Positions 1 through 8,018 of a stretch of DNA of 15,768 nt are shown piece by piece (positions within the stretch are counted from its first letter, which is position 1; every line of letters starts with the position of its first letter). The stretch comes from an uncultured Clostridium sp. (GTDB lineage Bacteria > Bacillota > Clostridia > TANB77 > CAG-508): contig USFC01000032.1 of the NCBI GenBank assembly GCA_900553865.1, positions 1 to 15,768 on the forward strand. Direction: 5' to 3'. The position numbers and the translations under genes were made by a program. The notes under the pieces are model-generated. The model was not told the origin of the DNA. It saw nothing but the letters and a program-made list of their open reading frames with translations, and did no database searches.

Positions 1-547
<547 letters not shown>

Positions 548-614
548 GTCTTTCTGACATCTGACTTTCTTAGTTCTATTTTTTCCTTTTTTCATAAGTT
601 TTATTCACATTTTA

Positions 615-647
615 TAAGTTACTTTTGCATTACTTTCAAGTAACTTA
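615..647. other. 10-bp inverted repeat (hairpin) in a gene-free stretch
   Basis: Arms TAAGTTACTT (615-624) and AAGTAACTTA (638-647) are perfectly complementary around a 13-nt loop. No T-run follows on either strand, so I do not call it a terminator. The stretch 548-726 around it holds no gene that I can support. Confidence 0.45.
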
Positions 648-726
648 TTTGCAAATTAATTTTAGCATTCGTTCACACCAGTGTCAATACTTCTTTTCTT
701 TTTTATGATGGCATATTTACAAATTT

Positions 727-770
727 AGGCTAGTTCATATATGCAAAAACATATATAAACTAGCCTTTTT
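727..770 (+). terminator. Strong hairpin with a plus-strand T-run
   Basis: A 17-nt arm at 727-743 (AGGCTAGTTCATATATG) pairs with 750-766, with one mismatch and a CAAAAA loop, and is followed by TTTTT on the plus strand. It lies just beyond the stop codon of the small minus-strand ORF at 773-883, but on that strand no T-run follows. No plus-strand gene that would need it is visible upstream, so its role is open. Confidence 0.6.
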
Positions 771-772
771 AA

Positions 773-883
773 CTATTTATTTATTTTTTCAATTAAAAAA
801 CTTATAAATATATCTTTCAATTTTTCTTCTAATTGTTTTGACTTTTCATCAAATACTTCTTTTATTTTATATTCTTGTTTCAT
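773..883 (-). CDS. Small unknown protein, 36 aa
   Basis: The ATG at 881-883 is preceded by a purine-rich ribosome binding site (AAAGGAATAGG), and the frame ends with TAG at 773-775. The peptide begins MKQEYKIKEVFDEKSKQ and continues as a charged, probably helical sequence (LEEKLKDIF) with a short hydrophobic end (ISFLIEKINK). I do not recognise the family. Small charged proteins of this size are common beside relaxase and HTH genes in mobilizable elements, which fits the position at the left of the island. A 50-bp hairpin region follows it directly. The stretch between this ORF and the HTH gene (884-1064) shows no further gene. The call rests only on the ribosome binding site, the start and the compact ORF. 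Confidence 0.5.
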   Translation of the reverse strand: MKQEYKIKEVFDEKSKQLEEKLKDIFISFLIEKINK

Positions 884-1064
884 CTAAATACCTATTCCTT
901 TCCTTTGAATATCTATTTATGGTTATTAATTCAGTTACTTTTGTTTATTAACCTATTGCTATTCAACATATTTTCCAAAATTCTTGATTAATAAAATCAT
1001 TCTTTAATCCTTCTTTCTAAATTAGAGTAAAAAAATACACCTTGATTATTTCAAAGCATACCAT

Positions 1065-1556
1065 TTAAACATATATTTTATTACTCTTTATCATATTTGG
1101 ATTTACAATATTGCTAACTCTTTTAGGAACTGCATATCCAGCATTTATATTAGCTTTCAATACTAAATCACTACTGTTTTTGTCATAATCATAAGCACTC
1201 CTATTGCAGTTTATAAATTGTAAATCATTTTCTTTCTTTTTAGTGGATAAATATTCATTATCTCTATTTATCTGTATTAATAATTTTTGATATTCTTGTT
1301 TTTCCTCTTTTTCCTTTTTTCTTCTGTTTTGTGCATATATTCGTTTTTGAGTTTTATTCTTTTCTTTGTTTTTTTGCCTTCTTGTTTCTTTTTCTCGAAT
1401 ATATCTTGAATCTTTTTGAATTATCTTTGTTATATATGGCATACCGACTTTTAATTTCTTTGCTATATCAACTGTTTTTAAATGTTTTGTAAAAAATAAT
1501 TCAATTATTTTCTCTTTTGTACCTCTGCTATCTAACTTGTGTTTTATTTTTCTCAC
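1065..1556 (-). CDS. Helix-turn-helix DNA-binding protein, 163 aa
   Basis: The N-terminal 50 residues contain a helix-turn-helix of the kind that reads 'KEKIIELFFTKHLKTVDIAKKL', continued by KVGMPYITKIIQ, with the recognition helix at about residues 38-50. A very basic, Lys/Arg/Glu-rich helix follows (about 55-110), and then a C-terminal tail with a SAYDYDK...LVLKANINAGYAVPKR segment. I recall hypothetical clostridial proteins of this layout, often in mobile or accessory regions; no specific function is known to me. The start is GTG at 1554-1556, with AAGGA a few bases upstream. The likely role is a transcriptional regulator. It is divergent from the DUF6076 gene, with a 321-bp AT-rich gap between them, so it could regulate that gene. 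Confidence 0.7.
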   Translation of the reverse strand: MRKIKHKLDSRGTKEKIIELFFTKHLKTVDIAKKLKVGMPYITKIIQKDSRYIREKETRRQKNKEKNKTQKRIYAQNRRKKEKEEKQEYQKLLIQINRDNEYLSTKKKENDLQFINCNRSAYDYDKNSSDLVLKANINAGYAVPKRVSNIVNPNMIKSNKIYV

Positions 1557-1877
1557 CCTCTTTCCTTTTTAGATTCTCTATTCCGACAAACTACAATTTA
1601 ACACCTACAAATTAAAACAAAAATATACAATTTAAATTACTTTACTGTGTTGTTAATAGTCTGTTTAAAATCTTAAACATATTGTCATTACAAACTTTTC
1701 TCAAAATCTAGTGAATTTTTATTTTACAGTTTTTAGCAATTAGTTTTAAAAAAAGTATTGTAATTATATTAGTATAATAGTATAATAAATATAGAATGTC
1801 AATAACAATTTATTATTTTTGTTAAATTGTTTATCATTTTTAATAAATTTTGATTTTTAGAAGGGAGATAAATTCGT
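1557..1877. other. AT-rich divergent intergenic region
   Basis: This 321-bp gap separates the minus-strand HTH gene from the plus-strand DUF6076 gene. Apart from the promoter at 1758-1786 and the AAGGGAGA ribosome binding site just before 1878, I see no gene or strong hairpin in it. Confidence 0.6.
1758..1786 (+). promoter_or_regulatory. Promoter for the DUF6076 gene
   Basis: TTGTAA at 1758-1763, a 17-bp spacer and TATAAT at 1781-1786 match a housekeeping sigma promoter. A second TATAAT at 1773-1778 overlaps the spacer. The 5' leader would be about 85 nt. Confidence 0.6.
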
Positions 1878-2966
1878 ATGGAACTACCAGAAGTAACCTT
1901 TTTTAGCGATTTCTACTTTTGGTTTAATACTGAAACAAAAAAAGAATATTATGCTACACCTTTATATTTTTATAAAGCTGATTTTCATTTAAATACTGAA
2001 AATAAATTAAGAGATGTCTATTATAAAGAAACTGAAAAAACAGATAATGGCTTAAAGCACCCTGCCTCTTTATATTTTCCATTTCACGAAAAATTTGGAC
2101 TAATGTTATTAAGATTTTTAAATGCAGACTTATCTAACTATGAAATGGCTAATAAAACTTTCTTTTATTCTTATGGCTTTGAAATATTAAAAGATTTAGA
2201 TAAGGATTATAAATTTGAATTAAGTAGTAATTATGGCAGTAATGAAAATTATCTAAAGGCAACTGCTAAAATATTTGAAGATTTACAGGAAAACTTAATT
2301 GATTTACAACAAGAATTAATAAAAGCTGTTACCTATATCTATAACTTAAATAATAATAATGAATTAGAAAAATATACATATACTGAACGATATGCAGTTT
2401 ATTTAATAAAAAGAATGGGTAAATTACATACATACTATAAAAATGACTTTATTATGAGAGATAGTTATTCAAAGAAATATCAAGAATTTAGTAATAAAAA
2501 TGAATATGACATACTAGAATCCTTACATACTAAAAATATGTTTCTTTCAATGAGTGATACTCATAAAAGTAATGATTTATCAAGTGTTTGTTATGCTATC
2601 CTTGATGAACTATCCAAAACACCTAACTATCCAATTAAAAAATGTCAAAATTGTGGAATGTACTTTATTCCGACTTCAAAAGTAGATGAAATTTATTGCG
2701 ACTATCCTAAAGAAAACTCAAAAACTTGTAGAGATTTAGGTGCTTTTCAATCTTACACAGAAAGGTTAAAGCAAAATAAGGCTATGGGTGAATATAGAAG
2801 AACCTATCAACAAAAATTTATGCAAGTTAGAAAAAATAAGGAAAATAAAGAACTTTCTAAAGATTTTGAAACTTGGAAAAAACAAGCTAAAGAAAAAATT
2901 AATCTTATGAAAAAAGGCAAACTTACTGAAAATGAGGTACATGAGTGGATTTTAAAGAATAAATAA
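1878..2966 (+). CDS. DUF6076-like protein with a C-terminal zinc-binding motif, 362 aa
   Basis: It is a soluble protein without signal peptide or membrane segments. The last third has a C-x2-C...C...C set (Cys256, Cys259, Cys274, Cys284) in the context KKCQNCGMYFIP...EIYCDYP...KTCRDLGA, typical of DUF6076 proteins and CGNR-like zinc ribbons, followed by a basic helical tail (YRRTYQQKFMQVRKNKENK). The family is frequent in accessory DNA of Firmicutes; no function is established. A zinc ribbon with a basic tail suggests nucleic acid binding (inference). The start has a clear AAGGGAGA ribosome binding site. It is the only plus-strand gene in the island and has its own promoter. Base composition is very AT-rich (about 22% GC in a sampled line), in contrast to the gene beyond its 3' end. 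Confidence 0.7.
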   Translation: MELPEVTFFSDFYFWFNTETKKEYYATPLYFYKADFHLNTENKLRDVYYKETEKTDNGLKHPASLYFPFHEKFGLMLLRFLNADLSNYEMANKTFFYSYGFEILKDLDKDYKFELSSNYGSNENYLKATAKIFEDLQENLIDLQQELIKAVTYIYNLNNNNELEKYTYTERYAVYLIKRMGKLHTYYKNDFIMRDSYSKKYQEFSNKNEYDILESLHTKNMFLSMSDTHKSNDLSSVCYAILDELSKTPNYPIKKCQNCGMYFIPTSKVDEIYCDYPKENSKTCRDLGAFQSYTERLKQNKAMGEYRRTYQQKFMQVRKNKENKELSKDFETWKKQAKEKINLMKKGKLTENEVHEWILKNK

Positions 2967-2994
2967 TTTAACAAGTACTTAAGAATTATTTTAA

Positions 2995-3024
2995 AATAGG
3001 TGAGGGAAAATTCCCTCACCTATT
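2995..3024 (-). terminator. Perfect hairpin between convergent genes
   Basis: Arms 2995-3008 and 3011-3024 are perfectly complementary (core GGTGAGGG/CCCTCACC). On the minus strand the stem is followed by TTTTAAAAT, so it best serves the nucleotidyltransferase-like gene ending at 3050. It may also stop the plus-strand DUF6076 transcript. Confidence 0.7.
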
Positions 3025-3049
3025 CTGCAAATTCAACATTAATACATTA

Positions 3050-4681
3050 TTACGATGGTTTATCATTTCTTGTTACAATATGCTTATATGCCTCTGAGCT
3101 CATCTCATTTGCATCACCTGATCTTGTAATTCTATACACATGAGAAACGCCATAATCTGGAATATTTTCCATAAACAATTCCACTTGACTTTCATCAATA
3201 CCAAGTTCACTACTGTGAGTATCAATATATCTTAAATCAGCCTCATCAGTATCCTTGCGAAGAACATATCCAAACTTAACAGCATTTCTTTTAGATGCAA
3301 TTGTATACTCCGTTTTTGTAACTCTTACATTATGCCCAAGAATACATACTTCATTGTAGAAGTCATTAATTGTAATTCCTTTGGAAACTATCGTGTTAAG
3401 TAAGAAATTCCAATCTCCTTTTTCCTTGCTGATTCTAAAGCTCTTTGCACAAACTCCAATGTTGCCATCCTCAAAAGTCCAATCATACAATGGAAAAACA
3501 GAAATGTTAATGCCAAAAAGTATAGCTTTAAAGCCATAATCTTGATAAATAGCATTTTTCTCTGCTTCCATCTCTGCCAAACCTCTTCTTCTTTCAAATT
3601 GCTCATAGCTCTCACTTTCTTCATCCCACCACAGAAGAGGTGATTTTACACGAAACCCTTTGGCTGTGAGTCCGATACGCCTAGTGAGTTCTATTGAATC
3701 GTAGATGTAATCAAGTTCATGCCTTAATTCATAGCGGAATCTTTGCATCATACTTACTGGCATGAAGATATCCACGTCTCCAAATTTCCGTATATTTCCA
3801 CTTTCATTACAAAGGATATAAGGAATAGTACCACCATAGAAAATTATGCTACTTTTTACCTCATCACTTAATCCAGCAAAGCTCAACAAAGAATGATAGA
3901 AACTCTTAATTTGAGCTAAAGAATATTCCTTTTCAGGAATTACTTTCTTGCCTTCTTCTAAAAGAACTTGTTTATAGTTACCACGAACTCCTGGAAAGTA
4001 TTCAGGGTTGTTCTTATTGGCTTCATATATTTTTGCCTTTGCTTCTTCTTTCTTACGTCGCTCATCTTCAAACTTCTTATGATATCCATCTTGCATTTCT
4101 TTCACATAAGCACTGAGCTCTGCTGATTCTTCTGAAGTTGCTCGCCTACAAATTTTAAGAAGGCTCTCATTATCTTTATCATCGAAGTTAGTAAACAAAA
4201 ATAGCTTTTCTTTATAATAACCTATACAAACATCTATATCAACATGCTCATATTCGCACAGATTAATAATAAGATCCTGTAACTCCATATTTGTATACCA
4301 TAAACAGTTTTCATTTTTGAAATCAAATTTTTTCCAAAGTTCATCAAAATGAGATTCAACAATAAAAAACCGCCTTATTTGATAAGAACCATCATCATAT
4401 ACATCACCTACACGGGCATTGCTGTATAAATCCTCATAGATAGCACTCATTTCATCAACAGTTGCTTTTCTGCAATTATTGTTTAAAAAATCTGTAAATG
4501 ATGAAACATATCTTTCTAAACTTCTGGCTTCAATTACAATTGGATCACCCACTTTATAAAAGCTGTAATCTTCCTCTTCTCCTGTAGTATCAGACCTTAC
4601 AAATGGCTTTTCAACCCAAAAGTATAAATTCCGTTCTACAGGTACTACATCTCCAGTCTTTCTGTTAATATTCTTTTTCAT
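3050..4681 (-). CDS. Nucleotidyltransferase-fold protein, 543 aa, function unknown
   Basis: The centre carries a signature of the minimal nucleotidyltransferase/AbiEii-like fold: FYGGTIPYIL (281-290) followed by KFGDVDIF (299-306), with Asp302 and Asp304 as the likely metal-binding pair. The later strand that normally supplies a third Asp reads LFGINISVFPLYDW, so Asn replaces it. Activity is therefore uncertain. The N-terminal 200 residues hold two related segments, CRKAT (70-74) and CRRAT (178-182), each followed by acidic residues; they may be a duplicated domain. A charged coiled coil follows at about 195-225. The start is supported by an AAAGGAGC ribosome binding site. A sampled line is about 37% GC, against about 22% in the neighbouring DUF6076 gene, which suggests recent acquisition from another source. 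It has its own promoter and terminator. A defence or toxin-antitoxin role is possible but not shown. Confidence 0.6.
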   Translation of the reverse strand: MKKNINRKTGDVVPVERNLYFWVEKPFVRSDTTGEEEDYSFYKVGDPIVIEARSLERYVSSFTDFLNNNCRKATVDEMSAIYEDLYSNARVGDVYDDGSYQIRRFFIVESHFDELWKKFDFKNENCLWYTNMELQDLIINLCEYEHVDIDVCIGYYKEKLFLFTNFDDKDNESLLKICRRATSEESAELSAYVKEMQDGYHKKFEDERRKKEEAKAKIYEANKNNPEYFPGVRGNYKQVLLEEGKKVIPEKEYSLAQIKSFYHSLLSFAGLSDEVKSSIIFYGGTIPYILCNESGNIRKFGDVDIFMPVSMMQRFRYELRHELDYIYDSIELTRRIGLTAKGFRVKSPLLWWDEESESYEQFERRRGLAEMEAEKNAIYQDYGFKAILFGINISVFPLYDWTFEDGNIGVCAKSFRISKEKGDWNFLLNTIVSKGITINDFYNEVCILGHNVRVTKTEYTIASKRNAVKFGYVLRKDTDEADLRYIDTHSSELGIDESQVELFMENIPDYGVSHVYRITRSGDANEMSSEAYKHIVTRNDKPS

Positions 4682-4850
4682 AGTATTTGCTCCTTTCTAA
4701 GCATTGTTAATGATAATTACTTTTCAATGTACTACTGTTTCTTTATATCACATTCCCTCCTTAATACAATTTATAAATTTATATTACACTAGCAATTACA
4801 CTAGATTGTATATGGGAATATATATAAGCTAAAAAGCTTTGTAGATACAT

Positions 4851-4879
4851 ATTATACATAATTTTACATTAAAAGTCAA
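4851..4879 (-). promoter_or_regulatory. Promoter for the nucleotidyltransferase-like gene
   Basis: On the minus strand: TTGACT (4874-4879), a 17-bp spacer, TATAAT (4851-4856). The leader to the start at 4681 would be about 165 nt and contains a small AAGCT/AGCTT hairpin near its 5' end. Confidence 0.65.
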
Positions 4880-4921
4880 ATTTACATAATTTTTATCAAA
4901 AGCAAACACATTCATTTTTTC

Positions 4922-5032
4922 TTATAGCTCTCTTTCTATCTCGTTTTCTTTTTCTTCTTTTTGTATTTGTTTTTCTGCATATAAAAAAGTATTTGTTTCT
5001 TTTTGAAAATCTCTAATCAAATTATCTTCTGC
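4922..5032 (-). pseudogene. Displaced C-terminal tail of the MobV relaxase
   Basis: One frame off the MobV ORF, the minus strand reads AEDNLIRDFQKETNTFLYAEKQ and continues IQKEEKENEIEREL to a TAA at 4922-4924. It begins exactly where the MobV frame turns into a short unrelated end (QKII). Joining the two needs one extra G in the GGGG run at 5032-5035. The acidic, helical end looks like a natural MobV C-terminus; this similarity is from memory of the family, not a search. Confidence 0.6.
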
Positions 5033-6108
5033 CCCATATCAAACTTTTTGCAAATCCAATGTATAAATTTATCAATAGTTTCATAGAATTTATCTATTAT
5101 TTTATTTAATCTACTGTTTTCTTTTTCTAAACCTTTAATTTTACTTTTATATTTCCATTCGATATCAAATTTCTTTTGCTTATATTCACTTTTTATTTTT
5201 TCCACCTGATTGTGTAGAGCTTCATTATCAGCCATTATATTATCCCTTTCCTTTTGGTATTTTTCTGCTTTTTCAAACATTTTTGATTTTCTTAATAATT
5301 CTTGTTGCAATATCAATTTATCTTGATACAACTCATTTATTAAGTTATCTTTAGGTTTAATTATTTCTTTGAGTATCTTTTCATCTCTCTTTTTTGATAA
5401 TCTATTTATATTAATATCAGCAATATCTGGAACATTTGGCAATTCTAATTTCATATTCTGTAATTTCTTTTTTGCTTCATCAAAATTAGTTAATTCTTTA
5501 TATTCACTTAAATCAATATGAACTCTTCCTGATTCTTCTTTTGGAACACCTCTTTCTAATTCAAAATTGTGTGATGTCATATAATTATAAAAAGCATCTT
5601 GTAATTGTCTATAACTATCTTTTGCCTTCCAAAATTCACTACAAGCTAGTTTATCAATATCATCTCCTTTTTTATTTTTCGTGTGAACAACAGGCAAAAA
5701 AATTAAGTGCATATGTGGAGTTTTCTCGTCCATATGCACTTTTGCAGACATTATATATTGTTCACCTAAATTATTATATTCAGTTACAAATTGATATGCA
5801 GTTTCAAAATATCTTTTTGTTTCTTCTTCGCCTATTGTTTCAAAAAATTGTCTATCCGAAGTAATTATATATTCACAAGCAATATTACTTACTGTTTTTA
5901 TTTGCCCTTTTAAGTTAAATTCTTCTCTTATTTTATCAAATTCTTTTTCGTAACTATATCTTGGTTGTTTTATTGAATAATTCAAATATGACCTTTCTTT
6001 ATCGATATTATCATTTGAATAATTCTTATTTTTTCTTTCATTGTGTCTAAATATTCCTTTTAGGTTTTCTCTTTTGTATTTTGTGTTTCTTATTATTGCA
6101 TAACTCAT
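5017..6108 (-). CDS. mobV: MobV-family relaxase (plasmid recombination/mobilization protein)
   Basis: It nicks and covalently binds one strand at oriT to start plasmid or element mobilization, using a host conjugation apparatus. Residues 1-50 hold the family start (MSYAIIRNTKYK), RHNER at 21-25 and LNYSI near 42-46. The metal-binding triad motif is at 125-134 (HMDEKTPHMH), followed by LIFLPV. The segment from about 245 to 345 is a long coiled coil. The 363-aa ORF seems to end early by a one-base frameshift at 5032-5035; see the displaced tail at 4922-5032. The start has an AAGGAGG ribosome binding site about 10 nt upstream. A matching oriT lies about 80 bp upstream, as in pMV158. The relaxase domain is intact, so nicking could still work. 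Confidence 0.9.
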   Translation of the reverse strand: MSYAIIRNTKYKRENLKGIFRHNERKNKNYSNDNIDKERSYLNYSIKQPRYSYEKEFDKIREEFNLKGQIKTVSNIACEYIITSDRQFFETIGEEETKRYFETAYQFVTEYNNLGEQYIMSAKVHMDEKTPHMHLIFLPVVHTKNKKGDDIDKLACSEFWKAKDSYRQLQDAFYNYMTSHNFELERGVPKEESGRVHIDLSEYKELTNFDEAKKKLQNMKLELPNVPDIADININRLSKKRDEKILKEIIKPKDNLINELYQDKLILQQELLRKSKMFEKAEKYQKERDNIMADNEALHNQVEKIKSEYKQKKFDIEWKYKSKIKGLEKENSRLNKIIDKFYETIDKFIHWICKKFDMGQKII

Positions 6109-6187
6109 TTTAACATAACCTCCTTGCTTGGTTCTGGATCAAATACCATAAACCAATAAAATTTTTCTTCTTTTTAGCTGGGTATTG

Positions 6188-6238
6188 TAACACACTACAA
6201 CACTTTTTTAACGCTATTGCTAAAAGTGTTATGTGTGT
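6188..6238 (-). other. oriT of pMV158/MobV type
   Basis: On the minus strand the sequence TAGTGTGTTA (6197 to 6188) is identical to the nick region of the pMV158 oriT, where MobM cuts TAGTGTG/TTA; the predicted cut lies between 6191 and 6190. Next to it is an inverted repeat: AACACTTTT (6199-6207) with AAAAGTGTT (6222-6230), extended by ACACAC (6190-6195) with GTGTGT (6233-6238). It is placed directly upstream of the relaxase gene, as in that plasmid family. Confidence 0.8.
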
Positions 6239-6240
6239 CA

Positions 6241-6300
6241 GGGAAAAATTTATTTTTCCCCACACCCCTTTGCCTAAAAAATATAAATATATTTTTTAGG
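6241..6300. other. Two further hairpins between oriT and the winged-helix gene
   Basis: Arms 6241-6248/6253-6260 (GGGAAAAA/TTTTTCCC) form one hairpin. Arms 6273-6285/6288-6300 (CCTAAAAAATATA and its complement) form a second. They follow the stop of the gene at 6321 on the minus strand, but no T-run follows either stem. They could be mRNA 3' structures, or part of an origin region together with oriT. Confidence 0.5.
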
Positions 6301-6320
6301 TTGTATGCAAATGTCATAGC

Positions 6321-6830
6321 TTATACTAGCATATCTGCATTTGCATATAGTTTAGTAAAGTCATAGTTTGTATAATCTCTTTGTTCAAAATTAGCTCTTG
6401 ACTTTTTATAATCTTGTCTTGTGCTATTACATTTATTTATATTTTTATTATTATATTTATTATCCTTAAACTTTTCTTCAATAGGGGGATTAAAGTTTTG
6501 TTGGAGAGGGTATTTAACTTTTGTTAAATAGGTATCTTTGTTTTTGCTTGTTGGTATTAATTTTCTCATTTCTACTTGTTTACTATTTTCTTTATAGATT
6601 AACTCAATATCAATATACTTTTTGTCTTTTAATGAATTTACTAATTTTGATACTTGGGGTATTGATATATTTAATAACTCACTTATGGTTTTGTTTGTTA
6701 AATAGCAATAGTTATTTTCTTTGCTTAAATATAAAATTATTGAATATATGATTTTTTCTTTATCACTTAATTTTTCATCTGTTAATATTTCTATTGGTAT
6801 CCATATACCTTTTAAATTTAAGTTAGACAT
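6321..6830 (-). CDS. Winged-helix protein of mobilizable elements, replication-initiator-like, 169 aa
   Basis: The N-terminus KGIWIPIEIL, then LSDKEKIIYSIILYLSKENN, followed by CYLTNKTISELL and an HTH (NISIPQVSKLVNSLKDKKYI), is the layout of the small winged-helix proteins found in Firmicute plasmids, mobilizable elements and phage replisome organizers. The wHTH occupies about residues 20-90. The rest is polar, Asn/Lys-rich and probably flexible. It sits beside oriT and mobV, so a role in replication or copy control of the element is plausible. It is shorter than full RepA-type initiators, so a purely regulatory role is equally possible. The start has an AAGGTGAGGG ribosome binding site. Its product could also bind the repeats in the 6188-6300 region (inference). 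Confidence 0.65.
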   Translation of the reverse strand: MSNLNLKGIWIPIEILTDEKLSDKEKIIYSIILYLSKENNYCYLTNKTISELLNISIPQVSKLVNSLKDKKYIDIELIYKENSKQVEMRKLIPTSKNKDTYLTKVKYPLQQNFNPPIEEKFKDNKYNNKNINKCNSTRQDYKKSRANFEQRDYTNYDFTKLYANADMLV

Positions 6831-6935
6831 TCCCTCACCTTCTTTCGTTTATTCGCTTTATTTTAATTTTTAGCCATTTTAAATTGCTTTTAATATAATT
6901 TTATATTTTTTTAATTGTAGACAAAAAATTTCCAT

Positions 6936-6979
6936 AAAAAAATTGCTTTGAACTTATTCTCTAAATTCAAAACAATTTT
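6936..6979 (-). terminator. Intrinsic terminator downstream of the YhcG-like gene
   Basis: Arms 6940-6952 and 6966-6978 pair with one G-U position, and on the minus strand the stem runs into a seven-T tract (A-run 6936-6942 on plus). It ends the nuclease transcript. Confidence 0.75.
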
Positions 6980-6987
6980 ATAATTTT

Positions 6988-7002
6988 CTCGACAGTGTCG
7001 AG
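6988..7002. repeat. 15-bp palindrome CTCGACAGTGTCGAG, copy 1 (just after the nuclease stop codon)
   Basis: A perfect palindrome around a central G, five bases beyond the stop codon of the YhcG-like gene. It and the 7 bases on its left (22 bp in all, 6981-7002) are identical to 7749-7770 inside the gene. Confidence 0.85.
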
Positions 7003-7007
7003 ATTTT

Positions 7008-8018
7008 TCATTCTTCTTTATCTTTTAAATTTTTTCTTTGCTCTAATTGTATTTTTGCCTTTTCTATACTATCTAAAAATTTCTTTTCTATTATTTCTTT
7101 TGGAACATATTCAGTTAAATATTGTGCGACATGTATTCCACTATTATCTAATTCTAATAATTGTGCCATCATATCACTCTTTGTTGCACATAGTATAATT
7201 GCAATTGGCGATTCTTCTCCTTCTGCTCTTTCATACTTATCTAACCATTTTAAATATAATTCAACTTGTCCCTTATGTTCTGGTCTAAATTTATCTAGTT
7301 TTAATTCTATAACTACCAATCTTTTCATTTTTCTATGATAGAATAATAAATCTATATAATAATCTTCTCCATCTATTGTAATTCTCTTTTGTCTAGCTAG
7401 AAAAGCAAAATCATTTCCCATTTCTAAAATAAACTTTTCTAATTCACTTATAATTGCATTTTCTAAATCTTTTTCGCTATAAGTATCTTTTAAATCCAAA
7501 AAGTCTAATATGTATGGATCTCTAAAAAATAAATTTGTAGTCATCTTATTTTCACTGCTTAACAATTGCAAATCATTTATTATTGTTTCTTCTGGCTTTT
7601 TAGATATTGCTGTTCGCTCAAATAATGCTGACCCTATTCTTTCTCTTAATGTTCTTACTGACCAATATTCATTTGCACACATTGTTGCATAAAATTCTCT
7701 TTTTATTTTATCTTGTACTTGTAAAAGTTCAACGAAATGTGACCAACTTAATTTTCTCGACAGTGTCGAGAATTTTTCAAAATCAGTAAAATATTCATAA
7801 AACTTTAACATTCTAAATAAATTTGCTCTACTATATCCTCTACCATATTCAATAGTTAGTTTTTGACTTAACTTTTTTATTACAGATTTTCCATATTCTG
7901 CCTTTTGATTATTTAAAATATTATCTGTTATATCTTTTCCTATATTCCAGTATAATAAGGTCATTTCATCATTTACTTTAGTTGCTACATTTCTTTTCGC
8001 ATTTTCTATCAAAGTCAC
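7008..8018 (-). CDS. YhcG/DUF1016 family PDDEXK nuclease
   Basis: The N-terminal DUF1016 domain (about 1-150) has the family signs LLYWNIGKDI (21-30), the YSRANLFRMLKFY segment and LSWSHFVELL (90-99). The C-terminal PDDEXK nuclease domain (about 160-320) shows Asp223 (YYIDLLFYH), Glu238-x-Lys240 (VVIELKL) and Gln251 (GQVELYLKWL), so the active site is complete. It is a cytoplasmic putative DNase. Family members are often found in accessory and defence-rich DNA, but their role is not settled. The 336-aa ORF starts at a GTG with no ribosome binding site, and homologous-looking codons lie upstream in another frame (8018-8068), so the N-terminus is probably frameshifted. Two copies of a 15-bp palindrome mark its middle and its 3' end. 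Confidence 0.8.
   Translation of the reverse strand: MTLIENAKRNVATKVNDEMTLLYWNIGKDITDNILNNQKAEYGKSVIKKLSQKLTIEYGRGYSRANLFRMLKFYEYFTDFEKFSTLSRKLSWSHFVELLQVQDKIKREFYATMCANEYWSVRTLRERIGSALFERTAISKKPEETIINDLQLLSSENKMTTNLFFRDPYILDFLDLKDTYSEKDLENAIISELEKFILEMGNDFAFLARQKRITIDGEDYYIDLLFYHRKMKRLVVIELKLDKFRPEHKGQVELYLKWLDKYERAEGEESPIAIILCATKSDMMAQLLELDNSGIHVAQYLTEYVPKEIIEKKFLDSIEKAKIQLEQRKNLKDKEE
7756..7770. repeat. 15-bp palindrome CTCGACAGTGTCGAG, copy 2 (inside the nuclease gene)
   Basis: It encodes part of FSTLSRKLSW at the end of the DUF1016 N-terminal domain. With the copy at 6988-7002 it brackets about 770 bp, that is, the whole PDDEXK domain. Confidence 0.85.

Noticed and set aside
2807..3019. 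Minus-strand 70-aa ORF over the DUF6076 3' end
   Set aside because: It is antisense to a better gene and runs through the terminator hairpin; shadow ORF.
3388..3624. Minus-strand 78-aa ORF within the nucleotidyltransferase-like gene
   Set aside because: It overlaps the larger gene in another frame, and nothing in it suggests a protein.
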